A stretch of 64,000 nt of DNA from UBA6770 sp965661115 (lineage in GTDB: Bacteria > Bacteroidota > Bacteroidia > Flavobacteriales_G > Salibacteraceae). Positions 26,837 to 36,253 of the stretch are shown here, one piece after another. The stretch is from NCBI GenBank assembly GCA_965661115.1, contig CBFICO010000004.1, forward strand, positions 1-64,000. Direction: 5' to 3'. The notes under the pieces are model-generated. The model worked only from the letters and a program-made list of their open reading frames with translations. It ran no database searches and was not told the origin of the DNA. Made by a program: the position numbers and the translations under genes. Within the stretch, counting starts at the first letter, position 1, and every line of letters begins with the position of its first letter.

Positions 26837-27700
26837 ATGAAAGGAATTATTCTCGCTGGAGGCTCAGGCACTCGACTACATCCACTAACACTTGCCATTA
26901 GTAAGCAACTTATGCCGATATACGATAAACCAATGATTTACTACCCATTGTCGCTGTTGATGCTGGCTGGTATAAAAGACATTCTTATCATATCCACTCC
27001 ACACGATTTACCGCTTTTTGAAAAGCTATTAGGAGACGGAAAACACTTAGGCTGCAACTTCGAATATGCAGTTCAAGAAGAACCCAATGGGCTTGCTCAA
27101 GCATTTGTAATTGGAGAAGAGTTTATTGGAGACGACAGTGTTTCGCTAATTCTTGGAGACAATATTTTTTATGGTACAGGCTTACCAAAGAAGTTGAGAG
27201 ATTGTGCGAATCCCGATGGTGGATACATTTTCGCTTACCGTGTTTCAGATCCTGAGCGTTACGGCGTTGTAGATTTCGACGAAAACCAAATTGCCCTTTC
27301 CATAGAAGAAAAACCAGCGAATCCAAAATCGAATTACGCCGTGCCTGGACTCTATTTCTACGATAATTCAGTAGTGGAAATTGCCAAAAACTTAAAGCCT
27401 TCAGCCAGAGGAGAGTATGAAATTACCGATGTAAACAAAGCCTATTTGGAGCAAGGAAAGCTGCAGGTAAGCATCCTAAATAGAGGAACAGCGTGGCTAG
27501 ATACCGGTACAATCGATAGTTTAAATCAAGCGAGTCAATACGTTGAGGTAATTGAAAAAAGACAGGGAACAAAAATTTCGTGTATTGAAGAAATTGCATG
27601 GCATATGGGCTTCATAAATGACGAGCAGCTTAAACAAATTGCTCAACCGTTGGTTAAAAGTGGATACGGAAAGTATCTTTTATCTTTACTCAATCACTAG
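26837..27700 (+). CDS. rfbA: Glucose-1-phosphate thymidylyltransferase
   Basis: It makes dTDP-glucose, the first step of dTDP-rhamnose and related sugars for surface polysaccharide. The 287-residue protein starts [18 protein letters not shown], with the nucleotide loop, and has [36 protein letters not shown] and [11 protein letters not shown], all standard for RfbA/RmlA. I chose the ATG at 26837; the frame extends upstream only as an overlap with the GNAT gene. No rfbB, rfbC or rfbD is nearby. The polyprenyl synthase ATG follows the stop directly. Confidence 0.95.
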   Translation: MKGIILAGGSGTRLHPLTLAISKQLMPIYDKPMIYYPLSLLMLAGIKDILIISTPHDLPLFEKLLGDGKHLGCNFEYAVQEEPNGLAQAFVIGEEFIGDDSVSLILGDNIFYGTGLPKKLRDCANPDGGYIFAYRVSDPERYGVVDFDENQIALSIEEKPANPKSNYAVPGLYFYDNSVVEIAKNLKPSARGEYEITDVNKAYLEQGKLQVSILNRGTAWLDTGTIDSLNQASQYVEVIEKRQGTKISCIEEIAWHMGFINDEQLKQIAQPLVKSGYGKYLLSLLNH

Positions 27701-28696
27701 ATGACAAATAACACACCCGCTCAACACAGCATTAAAGAGCTGAGAGTCTATTTCGAAGAACAAATTCAACTGACTGAATTTACAAATGAACCAATTCATC
27801 TGTACGAACCAATTAAGTACATAATGAAATTGGGCGGAAAACGCGTTAGACCGGTTTGCACCTTGGCTGCTGCCGAATTATTTGGTGGGTCTTTGAATGA
27901 AGCCAGCAATCAAGCAATTGCGGTAGAGGTATTTCATAACTTCACGTTAGTGCATGATGATATTATGGACGAAGCGCCTTTGAGGAGAGGTGAAACTACC
28001 GTACATAAAAAATGGGACGAAAACACGGCAATTCTATCTGGGGATGCCATGATGATATTGGCCTATCAATACTTGAGTAAAAACACCGGCGACAAGTTTT
28101 CTGAGGTGTTTTCCAACTTCAACAAAACAGCTATTGAAGTTTGCGAGGGGCAGCAATTAGATATGGATTTTGAAAATGAGCAAACGGTCAGCCTTGAGGC
28201 ATACACTGGCATGATAGAACTTAAAACTGCTGTTTTGCTTGGCGAAAGTTTAAGGCTGGGTGCTACTATGGCAGATGCAAGTGAAACCGATGCAAATTTA
28301 ATTTATGAGTTTGGACGAAACTTTGGTATCGCATTTCAACTCCAAGATGATATTCTAGACTTGTATGGAGATCCAGAAAAGTTCGGAAAGCAAGTTGGCG
28401 GAGATGTGTTGGCGTGTAAAAAAACCTACCTATTCGCAAAGGCTTATTCTATTGCTACTGAAGAGCAGCAAGTAAAATTGGTAAAAACGTACAACGACAC
28501 CAATCTTGAGCCTAACGCTAAAATTGAACAGGTTAAATGCATTCTTGACGAGCTGGATATTAGAAACCGAGCCAAGGCAGATATGAATACTTTTTACCTA
28601 AATGCCGGAATAGCCTTGAATAGTATTTCAGTAGAAGATAGTCGCAAGAAAATTTTAAAAGACTTTGCAGAGAGTTTGATGGTAAGGGAGTTGTGA
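27701..28696 (+). CDS. Polyprenyl (trans-isoprenyl) diphosphate synthase
   Basis: It condenses isopentenyl diphosphate units onto an allylic primer to make the side chain of menaquinone or a similar long prenyl chain. The 331-residue protein has GGKRVRPVCTLAA near residue 50. The first Asp-rich motif LVHDDIMDEAPLRRG is near residue 87 and the second motif FQLQDDILDLYGDPEKFGK is near residue 215. The residues before the first motif (VFHNFTLV) suggest a long-chain product, but chain length cannot be fixed by eye. It directly follows rfbA. Confidence 0.92.
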   Translation: MTNNTPAQHSIKELRVYFEEQIQLTEFTNEPIHLYEPIKYIMKLGGKRVRPVCTLAAAELFGGSLNEASNQAIAVEVFHNFTLVHDDIMDEAPLRRGETTVHKKWDENTAILSGDAMMILAYQYLSKNTGDKFSEVFSNFNKTAIEVCEGQQLDMDFENEQTVSLEAYTGMIELKTAVLLGESLRLGATMADASETDANLIYEFGRNFGIAFQLQDDILDLYGDPEKFGKQVGGDVLACKKTYLFAKAYSIATEEQQVKLVKTYNDTNLEPNAKIEQVKCILDELDIRNRAKADMNTFYLNAGIALNSISVEDSRKKILKDFAESLMVREL

Positions 28697-28707
28697 TACT
28701 CATGCCC

Positions 28708-28775
28708 GCAAATAACGCAGATTTCGCAGATGTTTTTATTGAAATGCAAAGTATGCGCAAAGAGGCGCAGAGGCA
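28708..28775. repeat. Degenerate CGCAGA/CGCAAA intergenic repeat
   Basis: Short units of the type CGCAAATAACGCAGATTTCGCAGAT and GCGCAAAGAGGCGCAGAG recur here with no coding frame. Such strings are common intergenic repeats in environmental Bacteroidota genomes. Confidence 0.5.
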
Positions 28776-28807
28776 TTAACCTCAAAAAATACTTGGTAAC
28801 CAGTGGA

Positions 28808-28859
28808 GTTGTCATACTGAGTGATTCCGATTTATCGGAATTGTATCGAAGTAGACAAC
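28808..28859. repeat. Short palindromic repeat (TCATACTGAG type)
   Basis: The 52-bp unit starts GTTGTC and ends GACAAC and has an inner hairpin ATTCCGA/TCGGAAT. It resembles the widespread Bacteroidota repeat that begins TGTCATCCTGAG. It lies between the convergent polyprenyl synthase and TIGR01777 genes. Confidence 0.55.
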
Positions 28860-28865
28860 GGGTTA

Positions 28866-29780
28866 TCAGTTCAACACCTCTTCCAAAGCCCCACCCAACG
28901 ATGAATATAAAAACGAAAATCCTGCGTTCACCAGTTTTTGAGATGATACATGCGCTCCATTCAGTAGCATTTCATCGGCTTTTTGTCTGCCAAGAATAAT
29001 TCTGAGAACAAACCCAGGCACATTCGGTGCCCAGTAAATCACACCCATTTTTTTAGCTAAGGTTTTTGAAAATTGTTGATTATCAACCATTTCAGGGGCA
29101 ACGGCATTATAAATTCCAGCAGGTACATTTTCTTCTACGGATGCTATAATGCCATTAGTGAGGTCGTCAATATGAATCCAAGGCATGGGTTGTTTTCCGC
29201 TGCCCATTGGTGAACCAACACCTAGTTTAAACGGAATTTTCATAGGCCCTAAAGCACCACCATTTTTACTTAGCACTACTCCAATTCTGAATATTGTTCT
29301 TTCTACTCCTTTCTTCTCAAATCCATCTGATGCCGCCTCCCAAAGCGCCGTAACTGAACTCAAAAATCCACTGCCAATTTTATCCTCTTCGACAAATATT
29401 TTATTCGAGTTTTCAAAACCGTAATAGGCTGTTCCTGAAGCTGAAATGACCTTTTTAGGCCATATACCCTTATTTTCAAATGCTTTGTAAAGCAATCGAA
29501 TTGAATCTACACGACTCGATATTATCTCTTCTCTGTATCTAGCTGTCCACGGTTTATCGGCTACGCCTGCACCTGCTATATGCACCACAACATCAACATC
29601 GTCCAAGGCCGATTTATCCAATTGCTCTTTTTTGATGTCCCATTGAAAAAACTTAAGATTTGCCTTACCCTCTTTCTCTGACCTAGTCAACACATGAACG
29701 GTATGCCCATTTTTCAATAATTTATTGGTAAGATTTTTTCCGACCAAACCTGTTCCGCCTGTAAGAAGTATAGTAGCCAT
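28866..29780 (-). CDS. TIGR01777 family NAD(P)-dependent epimerase-like protein
   Basis: This is an extended short-chain dehydrogenase fold of about 304 residues. The N-terminus ILLTGGTGLVGKNLTNKLLK is the Rossmann loop. VDVVVHIAGAGVADKPW, SASGTAYYG and the FRIGVVLSKNGGALGPMKIPFKLG segment are hallmarks of the TIGR01777/YfcH group, whose substrate is unknown. A C-terminal DUF1731-like part follows (VPGFVLRIILGRQKADEMLLNG). The ATG at 29780 is preferred over the frame start at 29810, since it gives the classical SDR N-terminus. Confidence 0.93.
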   Translation of the reverse strand: MATILLTGGTGLVGKNLTNKLLKNGHTVHVLTRSEKEGKANLKFFQWDIKKEQLDKSALDDVDVVVHIAGAGVADKPWTARYREEIISSRVDSIRLLYKAFENKGIWPKKVISASGTAYYGFENSNKIFVEEDKIGSGFLSSVTALWEAASDGFEKKGVERTIFRIGVVLSKNGGALGPMKIPFKLGVGSPMGSGKQPMPWIHIDDLTNGIIASVEENVPAGIYNAVAPEMVDNQQFSKTLAKKMGVIYWAPNVPGFVLRIILGRQKADEMLLNGAHVSSQKLVNAGFSFLYSSLGGALEEVLN

Positions 29781-29826
29781 AGTTTTATACCTTCGTTTGC
29801 AAGGTAACAAATCGAATTTACAAAAG

Positions 29827-30201
29827 TTGAACGCTACAAAATCGGATAGTTTAGATTTAAATGGTTACAAAAACCGAAAAGACATAATTGAAAAAGTAGT
29901 GTCTCAAATCAACAAAGATTTAAACTTGGATATCGCCATAGAATTTACAGACTCGAAAACCTCTTACTACGAAGAGTTACTTGCTGAAATCAAACCTAAA
30001 CTAAGTCGGATAATCTACGAAGGAAGAGGGCAATTGGAACAAATACTTTACAAGATAGATGTGCCCGAAAGGAAAGTTAAAAATGCACTCGATTCTTCAG
30101 TTGAAACCGACCCAGCAGTTATTTTTTCTCAATTAATTCTTGAGCGAGAATTGCAAAAAGTGGTCTTCAGAATTTTGTACAGCAAGGGGCTCCAGTCATG
30201 A
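29827..30201 (+). CDS. Conserved hypothetical protein
   Basis: The soluble, charged product of about 124 residues contains NRKDIIEKVVSQINKDLNLD, YYEELLAEIKPKLSRIIYEG and RELQKVVFRILYSKGLQS, mostly helical. I do not recognise a family. No ATG exists in the plausible region: TTG at 29827 or TTG at 29797 are the candidates, and everything upstream is antisense to the TIGR01777 gene. Its stop overlaps by 4 bases with the ATG of the sensor kinase gene, which suggests that the two are co-translated. Confidence 0.6.
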   Translation: MNATKSDSLDLNGYKNRKDIIEKVVSQINKDLNLDIAIEFTDSKTSYYEELLAEIKPKLSRIIYEGRGQLEQILYKIDVPERKVKNALDSSVETDPAVIFSQLILERELQKVVFRILYSKGLQS

Positions 30202-32969
30202 GGATAATAATTCTGCTAGCGTTTTTATTGTTTGCTGGATATAGCAAAGGTCAAGAGTTTTTTCTGAAGCACTACACTACTGAGGAAGGTCTACCGAGCA
30301 ATCAAATTTATGACGTTTTACAGGATTCCCAAGGCTATATCTGGATAGCAACAGACGCAGGTGTATCTCGATTTGATGGGTATAAAATAGAATCGTTTTC
30401 CAAACAAGATGGGCTTTCTGATAACTCGATTGTTCAAATTCGATTAGCTGATGATGGTACAGTTTGGTTTATGGGGTTCAACAAAACATTTACGCTTTAT
30501 AAAGACTCATTTTCTCTTTATCCTTTCAACCATCTGATTGAGGAAAAACTCCAAAAGCAGCTCATTTCTTCTTTTTATCCAAGCATTGATTCTGATACAC
30601 TATTTCTAGGGTTAAACACCACCTGTGACGATGAGTTCTCAGGAGTTCAAATATCAAATGGAAACGTACTTTCAATCCGGTCAAAAAACGAAACCTGGAT
30701 TGATTTTAAAAAAGAGATTTTTCACCTAACAAACTGCCCTAAGTCTTCACCGCGTGCTATTCAGCGAATTGACCAATTGAACAATTTTTCGGCATACACT
30801 ACTGCTAAGAGCTTGGTTATCAGAAAAGAACAATCAGAGTTCGAGGTTAATCTCACCAAAAGAAGTAGCAAAGCATTATTGATAGATAATGACCAAAACA
30901 TTTGGGTTGGAAGTTACCAAGGGCTTTTTCTTTACCCCAAAAACGTGTACCAAGAGCCTAAAACAACACCTTGGACCGTAGAGAGTAAACAGGCAATTTC
31001 ATCTATTACTCAAAGTAATGACGGAAGTATTTGGTTTGGTACATTTTCAAACGGATTGTATCAAATTCCTAGTACTGCTTTGCACTTTTACACCAACCTA
31101 GATGTATCCGAAAACAATGATTTTTTAGGCGTTTCTGTAATAGGAAATCAACTCGCAACCTTTAACCGAAACAACCACATTATTACCTTAAAAGAACAAA
31201 ACAATAAACTTGTAAATGCTGCTGATATCGCGCTAAACGATAACATTACCCAGCTCTACAATGCAAACGGAAAACTATTGGCATTAACAGAAAACCAATT
31301 TGATAACAACGGTTCAATTTCGCCATTTAAGGGTTTGTGCGTTACAACAAGTTCCGAAAAAAACACCTTTTGGGTAGGTGGGCTATATTCATTTAGTAAG
31401 TATAAGAATGGCTCCGAGGTTTTTAATTCTATTCAGATAGATTTTCAAGAGCGCGTCAACTGCATTGTTGAAGTAACTACAGATAATTTATGGCTCGGCA
31501 CCCTAGACGGATTGTATCATTTTGTTGATGGTAATATCACGCGAATGCCTGGCACCGAAGCCAAGTCAATTAACGCTATTAGTTTAAAAAACTCCAAAAT
31601 TTATATAGGAACTCAAGGTAGTGGTGTCGGTATAATTGATGGTTCAGAAAACAACCAAATTACTTGGATAACCGAAACTGAAGGGCTCAGCAGCAACTTT
31701 ACTAATTGCTTTTTACAACTGAACGGAAACCTAATTATTGGCGGTAAATCGGGGTTAAATGTGCTTCGTAAAAACGGTTCCATTATTCCTTTTAATCGAT
31801 TTCATGGACTGGGATTTGAGCATATCAACGATATCCAATTATTTAAAAAATGGATAACTGTAGCTACTACAAAAGGCTTGGTTTTAATTGACTCTTCCTT
31901 TGTAAACAGCTCTATTCCAGAAATAAAAGTAGAAATCAGTTTTAATGGAAGAAAAGCTTTGAATAATGGTAATTTCACCTTTGATTACAATCAGCAAAAC
32001 CTCAATATTGAGTTTAAAGCATTTGACTTTTTTCAGCAAGACCAGCTTATGTTTCACTACAAATTAAACAGTGACACGGCTTGGCAAAAAACTAACAAAA
32101 GAACTATTCGATACGAGAGTCTTCCTCCGGGTGATTACACATTTGAAGTAATGGCTCAAAACAGAAATGGTGTGCTTTCTAAAGAAAGCTCCACGCTCTC
32201 ATTTTCCATAAAACCTCCTTATTACCAAACAACGTGGTTTTATGTATTGGTTGCCATAATTGCACTATTAGTTTTCTATCTGATTTTAAACTGGCAACTT
32301 AACATCTCCAAAAAACGCTTGACCATAGAAAATGAACTGTCAGCTCTAAAAATTAAGGCCCTAAGCGCTCAAATGAACCCGCATTTTATTTTTAACAGCC
32401 TAAACTCAATTCAAAACTTTCTGATCGATAGCGACCTTAGAAAATCCAATAAATACCTAACCAAATTTGCCAAATTAATGCGCTTAGTACTCAATAATTC
32501 GGATAAAACCTTTGTTCCAATTAAAGATGTTTTATCGAGCTTAGAGCTGTATATGGAGTTAGAAAAACTTCGATTCAATGACAAATTTGAATACAAATTC
32601 AACATCGACCCTAAGATTGAAATAGAAACTACGCATATACCTTCTATGCTGATTCAGCCTTTTATTGAAAACAGCATTTTACACGGAATTCTTCCAAAAC
32701 AAGAAAAAGGAAAAATAGAAGTATCTATTAAATACATTTCCGATTCTTCTTTGCTGTGCACTATTGAGGACGATGGTGTTGGCAGAGAGTTTCATAAAGA
32801 TAAAATCGGTAAAAAACACAAATCACAGGGGCTAAGAATTACCAAAGAACGACTAGAGGTATTCAAGCAGCTTTTTAAGGACGAATTCAAATTTTCTTTC
32901 CACGACCTCAAAGACGAATTTGACAAACCGAAAGGAACCAAAGTTCAATTAAGCGTGCCAAGTCGATAG
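30198..32969 (+). CDS. Two-component propeller sensor histidine kinase (LytS-type)
   Basis: The 923-residue inner-membrane sensor has a signal peptide (1-18) and a large periplasmic beta-propeller region (20-560). Propeller repeats such as GYIWIATDAGVSRFDG, NIWVGSYQGLF, GSIWFGTFSNGLYQ and NLWLGTLDGLYHF are visible. A Y_Y_Y domain (about 600-665) is followed by a membrane helix (WFYVLVAIIALLVFYLIL). The cytoplasmic His_kinase domain has QMNPHFIFNSLNSIQNFL near residue 730, and the HATPase domain has IQPFIENSILHG and IEDDGVGRE. The LytTR regulator that follows is its likely partner. The ligand is unknown; in related proteins it is often a carbohydrate signal. Confidence 0.95.
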   Translation: MRIIILLAFLLFAGYSKGQEFFLKHYTTEEGLPSNQIYDVLQDSQGYIWIATDAGVSRFDGYKIESFSKQDGLSDNSIVQIRLADDGTVWFMGFNKTFTLYKDSFSLYPFNHLIEEKLQKQLISSFYPSIDSDTLFLGLNTTCDDEFSGVQISNGNVLSIRSKNETWIDFKKEIFHLTNCPKSSPRAIQRIDQLNNFSAYTTAKSLVIRKEQSEFEVNLTKRSSKALLIDNDQNIWVGSYQGLFLYPKNVYQEPKTTPWTVESKQAISSITQSNDGSIWFGTFSNGLYQIPSTALHFYTNLDVSENNDFLGVSVIGNQLATFNRNNHIITLKEQNNKLVNAADIALNDNITQLYNANGKLLALTENQFDNNGSISPFKGLCVTTSSEKNTFWVGGLYSFSKYKNGSEVFNSIQIDFQERVNCIVEVTTDNLWLGTLDGLYHFVDGNITRMPGTEAKSINAISLKNSKIYIGTQGSGVGIIDGSENNQITWITETEGLSSNFTNCFLQLNGNLIIGGKSGLNVLRKNGSIIPFNRFHGLGFEHINDIQLFKKWITVATTKGLVLIDSSFVNSSIPEIKVEISFNGRKALNNGNFTFDYNQQNLNIEFKAFDFFQQDQLMFHYKLNSDTAWQKTNKRTIRYESLPPGDYTFEVMAQNRNGVLSKESSTLSFSIKPPYYQTTWFYVLVAIIALLVFYLILNWQLNISKKRLTIENELSALKIKALSAQMNPHFIFNSLNSIQNFLIDSDLRKSNKYLTKFAKLMRLVLNNSDKTFVPIKDVLSSLELYMELEKLRFNDKFEYKFNIDPKIEIETTHIPSMLIQPFIENSILHGILPKQEKGKIEVSIKYISDSSLLCTIEDDGVGREFHKDKIGKKHKSQGLRITKERLEVFKQLFKDEFKFSFHDLKDEFDKPKGTKVQLSVPSR

Positions 32970-32999
32970 CAAATAACCCCGCCCTGCAGCATTATTACA

Positions 33000-33007
33000 T
33001 AAATTTG
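33000..33007 (+). promoter_or_regulatory. -7 box upstream of the LytTR regulator
   Basis: TAAATTTG matches TAnnTTTG exactly and lies 20 bases before the ATG, so the regulator may also be transcribed independently of the kinase. No convincing -33 element is seen. Confidence 0.35.
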
Positions 33008-33027
33008 GGAAAGCATAAAATCAGGGT

Positions 33028-33786
33028 ATGAGCAGTTCTCAAATTACATGTGTATTAGTTGACGATGAAGAAAACGCCACTAAAGTCCTTTCAAAGTTTA
33101 TCGAATCGTATTGTCCAGATGTAAATTTAGTTGGCATTGCAAACAGCATGAATGATGGAATTGCTACCATTGAAAAACACAACCCTCAATTGGTATTTTT
33201 AGACATTGAAATGCCATTGGGAACCGGTTTCGATTTACTCGAAAAACTTGGTGATAGAAAGTTTCATGTAGTGTTTGTAACAGCATACGATCATTACGCA
33301 ATCCAAGCAATAAAAAACCAAGCGGTAGATTACATTTTAAAACCCGTTGATATTGACGATTTAGTTGCGGCTGTAGAAAAAGTAAAAAAGAAAATCAAGG
33401 AGCCTTCGTCTGTAAAAGAAGTGCTGAAAAGAGTACGAGTAGAGGAAAACGCAAAATTGGCTGTTCCTACTTTATACGGACATAAATTCATTAACCCTAA
33501 AAACATTATTCATATAAAAGCGGAAGGTTCGTACTCTATTATTTTCACCGAAAATGAAGGGCAAATTATGATTTCTAAAAACCTAAAGAGTATTGAAAAT
33601 GCTTTGAAGCAAGACAATTTCTTACGGGTTCATCGCTCTCACATTGTAAACCTGGATAAGGTTACTGAGTTCCATAAAAACGATGGTGGTTATTTGGTTT
33701 TAGAGTCTGAAGAAAGAGTTGAAATTGGCTCTTCGAACCGAGCTCAAATAGTTGAGACTTTAAACTCAAGGTTAAATTTTATTTAA
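33028..33786 (+). CDS. LytTR family response regulator
   Basis: The 252-residue protein has a receiver domain at 1-125, with acidic residues VDDEEN near the start, the phospho-acceptor in LVFLDIEMP near residue 57, VTAYDHYAIQA and the Lys of YILKPVD. A LytTR DNA-binding domain follows at about 150-250, with INPKNIIHIKAEGSYSIIF, FLRVHRSHIVNLDKV and ERVEIGSSNRAQIVE. It lies 58 bases after the propeller kinase and is presumably its output. Its stop overlaps the convergent tadA gene by 4 bases. Confidence 0.95.
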   Translation: MSSSQITCVLVDDEENATKVLSKFIESYCPDVNLVGIANSMNDGIATIEKHNPQLVFLDIEMPLGTGFDLLEKLGDRKFHVVFVTAYDHYAIQAIKNQAVDYILKPVDIDDLVAAVEKVKKKIKEPSSVKEVLKRVRVEENAKLAVPTLYGHKFINPKNIIHIKAEGSYSIIFTENEGQIMISKNLKSIENALKQDNFLRVHRSHIVNLDKVTEFHKNDGGYLVLESEERVEIGSSNRAQIVETLNSRLNFI

Positions 33787-34232
33787 GCCCTTCTTGCCTT
33801 AAAAAAACGCTGCAACAAATCTGCAGCTTCTTGTGCTTTTACTCCAGAAATTACTTGCGTTTTCTTATGTAATAACTGATCTTCAATAATGGAGAATCCT
33901 TTTTTTGTGTCGCTAGCCCCATAAACCACTTTATCAATTTGAGCCCAAGACAACGCACCTGCACACATAACGCATGGTTCAAGAGTCACATACAGCGTAC
34001 AACCTTTTAAATACTTACCTCCAACATAATCTGCTGCTGCCGTAATAGCCTGCATTTCTGCATGGGCTGTAACATCATTTAAGCGCTGAGTTAAATTGTG
34101 CGCTCGGGCGATGATTCTACCTTGAGCAACCACCACCGCCCCTACTGGTACCTCCCCCATTTCGGCGGCTTTTTCAGCTTCGGCTAAAGCCATATCCATA
34201 AAGCGTTCGTGCTGTTTGTTTAAATCCTCCAT
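33783..34232 (-). CDS. tadA: tRNA-specific adenosine deaminase
   Basis: It deaminates A34 to inosine in tRNA-Arg(ACG). The 149-residue protein has the zinc motifs of the cytidine deaminase fold: AHAEMQAI with the catalytic Glu near residue 56, and LEPCVMCAGAL near residue 87. VPVGAVVV and VVYGASDTKKG are also typical. The frame continues upstream to 34298, but the ATG at 34232 gives the family N-terminus (EDLNKQHERFMDMALAEAEKAAE) and follows a TATATTTG box. An alternative reading is a guanine deaminase, but the motif spacing favours TadA. Confidence 0.95.
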   Translation of the reverse strand: MEDLNKQHERFMDMALAEAEKAAEMGEVPVGAVVVAQGRIIARAHNLTQRLNDVTAHAEMQAITAAADYVGGKYLKGCTLYVTLEPCVMCAGALSWAQIDKVVYGASDTKKGFSIIEDQLLHKKTQVISGVKAQEAADLLQRFFKARRA

Positions 34233-34241
34233 AAAGTCGCT

Positions 34242-34249
34242 CAAATATA
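34242..34249 (-). promoter_or_regulatory. -7 box of the tadA promoter
   Basis: TATATTTG on the reverse strand ends 10 bases before the tadA ATG and matches TAnnTTTG perfectly. Confidence 0.35.
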
Positions 34250-34327
34250 AGGTCAAGCGCAATAAATAAGGGAAGAAAGCGTAATTTCGCACTCTCAAAA
34301 AACAAGGTAAATATTCTTGGATATTTC

Positions 34328-34380
34328 GTCATATCGTCACTCCCGTGAAAACGGGAATCTCTAAGTCTTTTAGATTCCCA
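34328..34380. repeat. Degenerate relative of the 134-bp palindromic element
   Basis: The stretch has the same arrangement GTCA-TCCCG-loop-CGGGAATCT, a short spacer and TAGATTCCC as the core of the elements at 4546 and 38384. It lacks the second stem-loop, the closing GAATGAC and the terminal repeats, so it looks like a truncated or unrelated-length member. It sits between tadA and aspS. Confidence 0.45.
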
Positions 34381-34472
34381 AACATTCTGATAAATGTCGG
34401 TAAGAATTAAGAATTTCGTGATGAGAATATGAACTAAATTATTGAATAGCACTGTAAAAAAACACGCATATA

Positions 34473-36218
34473 ATGTATAGATCACACACCTGTGGACAAC
34501 TAAGAATAGAAGACGTAAACACCACTGTAAAACTTGCCGGGTGGGTTCAAAAATCAAGAGATTTAGGTGGACTTACATTTATTGATTTACGCGATCGTTA
34601 CGGCATTACACAGGTTGTTTTAAACATGGACACCAACGAGGAACTGTGCGAAAAAGCGCGTTCAGTGGGCCGAGAGTTTGTTATTCAAATAGAAGGAACC
34701 GTAGTTGAGCGTGAAAGTAAAAACAAAAAAATTCCAACCGGAGAAATTGAAATAGACTGCTCTTCACTCACTATTTTAAATGAAGCTTTAACCCCTCCGT
34801 TTACCATCGAAAATGAAACTGACGGTGGTGAGGATATTCGAATGAAGTACCGTTACTTGGATCTCAGAAGAAATCCACTTCAAGAAAAAATTAGATTGAG
34901 ACACCAAGTAGGAATCCAAACCAGAAGTTACTTAAACGATATTGGTTTCTACGAAATTGAAACTCCGTATTTAATAAAATCGACCCCAGAAGGTGCGCGT
35001 GATTTTGTGGTGCCTTCGCGCATGAACGAAAACGAATTTTACGCTTTACCACAATCGCCTCAAACCTTTAAGCAGTTACTAATGATTAGTGGCTACGACA
35101 AGTATTTTCAGATTGTAAAGTGTTTTAGAGACGAAGATTTACGAGCAGATAGACAACCAGAATTTACACAAATAGACTGCGAAATGAGTTTTGTTAAGCG
35201 CGACGATGTATTAAACACATTTGAAGGTTTAGTAAAGCACTTATTCTCGAAAATCAGAAATGTAGAGCTACCCGATTTTCCAAGAATGGACTACGATGTA
35301 GCCATGGAAAAATATGGGATTGACAAACCGGATGTTCGGTTTGAAATGCTCATCAATAAACTAAACTCAGTTGCTCAAAACAAAGGGTTTAACGTATTTG
35401 ATTCGGCGGAATACGTGGGTGGAATCTGTGCAAAAGGTTGTGCAACGTACTCCAGAAAACAATTGGATGCACTTATCGATTGGGTAAAAAGACCTCAAAT
35501 TGGCGCCAAAGGTTTGGTGTATGTAAAATACAATGAAGACGGCAGTTTTAAATCTTCAGTAGATAAGTTCTTTGACCAAGAAGCACTTAAATCATGGGCA
35601 GAGGTAATGGGAGCAGAACCTGGCGATTTAATGTTGGTTTTAAGTGGTAATAAAGACGCTACTTTAAAGCAATTGGGTGAGCTCAGGTTAGAAATGGGGA
35701 CTCGTTTAGAGTTAAGAGATCCAAGTATTTTTAAGCCGTTGTGGGTAGTAAACTTCCCGTTGGTTGAGAAAGACGAAGAAACAGGACATTGGCATGCTAT
35801 GCATCACCCGTTTACTTCACCAAATCCAGAAGATGAGCAATTAATGCAAACAGATCCTGGTGCTGTGCGTGCAAATGCTTATGATATGGTTATAAACGGG
35901 GTTGAAGTTGGTGGAGGCTCTATTAGAATTCACGACAAAGCTTTACAGCAAAAAATGTTCGACTTGCTTGGGTTTACTCCAGTAGAAGCGGCTGAGCAAT
36001 TTGGATTTTTAATGAATGCCTTTGAGTATGGTGCACCTCCACATGGCGGTGTAGCATTTGGTTTTGATAGACTTTGCGCTCTAATGGGTGGAACAGAATC
36101 GATAAGAGATTATATCGCTTTCCCTAAAAACAATTCTGGAAGAGATGTAATGATTGATGCGCCGTCCAAGCTAGATAATGGGCAACTAGAAGAACTAAGA
36201 ATTAAAACGGTTGAATAG
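34473..36218 (+). CDS. aspS: Aspartyl-tRNA synthetase
   Basis: This class II synthetase charges tRNA-Asp (or also tRNA-Asn in non-discriminating forms). The 581-residue protein has an N-terminal OB-fold ([26 protein letters not shown]) and motif 2 in [22 protein letters not shown] bacterial GAD-like insert lies around residues 290-400, and motif 3 is [13 protein letters not shown], followed by the ending FPKNNSGRD. The length fits the bacterial type. An amdS/gatCAB context is absent, so discrimination cannot be judged. Confidence 0.98.
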   Translation: MYRSHTCGQLRIEDVNTTVKLAGWVQKSRDLGGLTFIDLRDRYGITQVVLNMDTNEELCEKARSVGREFVIQIEGTVVERESKNKKIPTGEIEIDCSSLTILNEALTPPFTIENETDGGEDIRMKYRYLDLRRNPLQEKIRLRHQVGIQTRSYLNDIGFYEIETPYLIKSTPEGARDFVVPSRMNENEFYALPQSPQTFKQLLMISGYDKYFQIVKCFRDEDLRADRQPEFTQIDCEMSFVKRDDVLNTFEGLVKHLFSKIRNVELPDFPRMDYDVAMEKYGIDKPDVRFEMLINKLNSVAQNKGFNVFDSAEYVGGICAKGCATYSRKQLDALIDWVKRPQIGAKGLVYVKYNEDGSFKSSVDKFFDQEALKSWAEVMGAEPGDLMLVLSGNKDATLKQLGELRLEMGTRLELRDPSIFKPLWVVNFPLVEKDEETGHWHAMHHPFTSPNPEDEQLMQTDPGAVRANAYDMVINGVEVGGGSIRIHDKALQQKMFDLLGFTPVEAAEQFGFLMNAFEYGAPPHGGVAFGFDRLCALMGGTESIRDYIAFPKNNSGRDVMIDAPSKLDNGQLEELRIKTVE

Positions 36219-36253
36219 CTTATTTCAGGTCGAATATCTTTTAAATTGGCTCT

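Noticed and set aside
28697..28865. Possible small RNA or short gene in the repeat-filled gap
   Set aside because: The frames found consist of repeat sequence, no promoter box is present, and both flanking genes converge on the gap.
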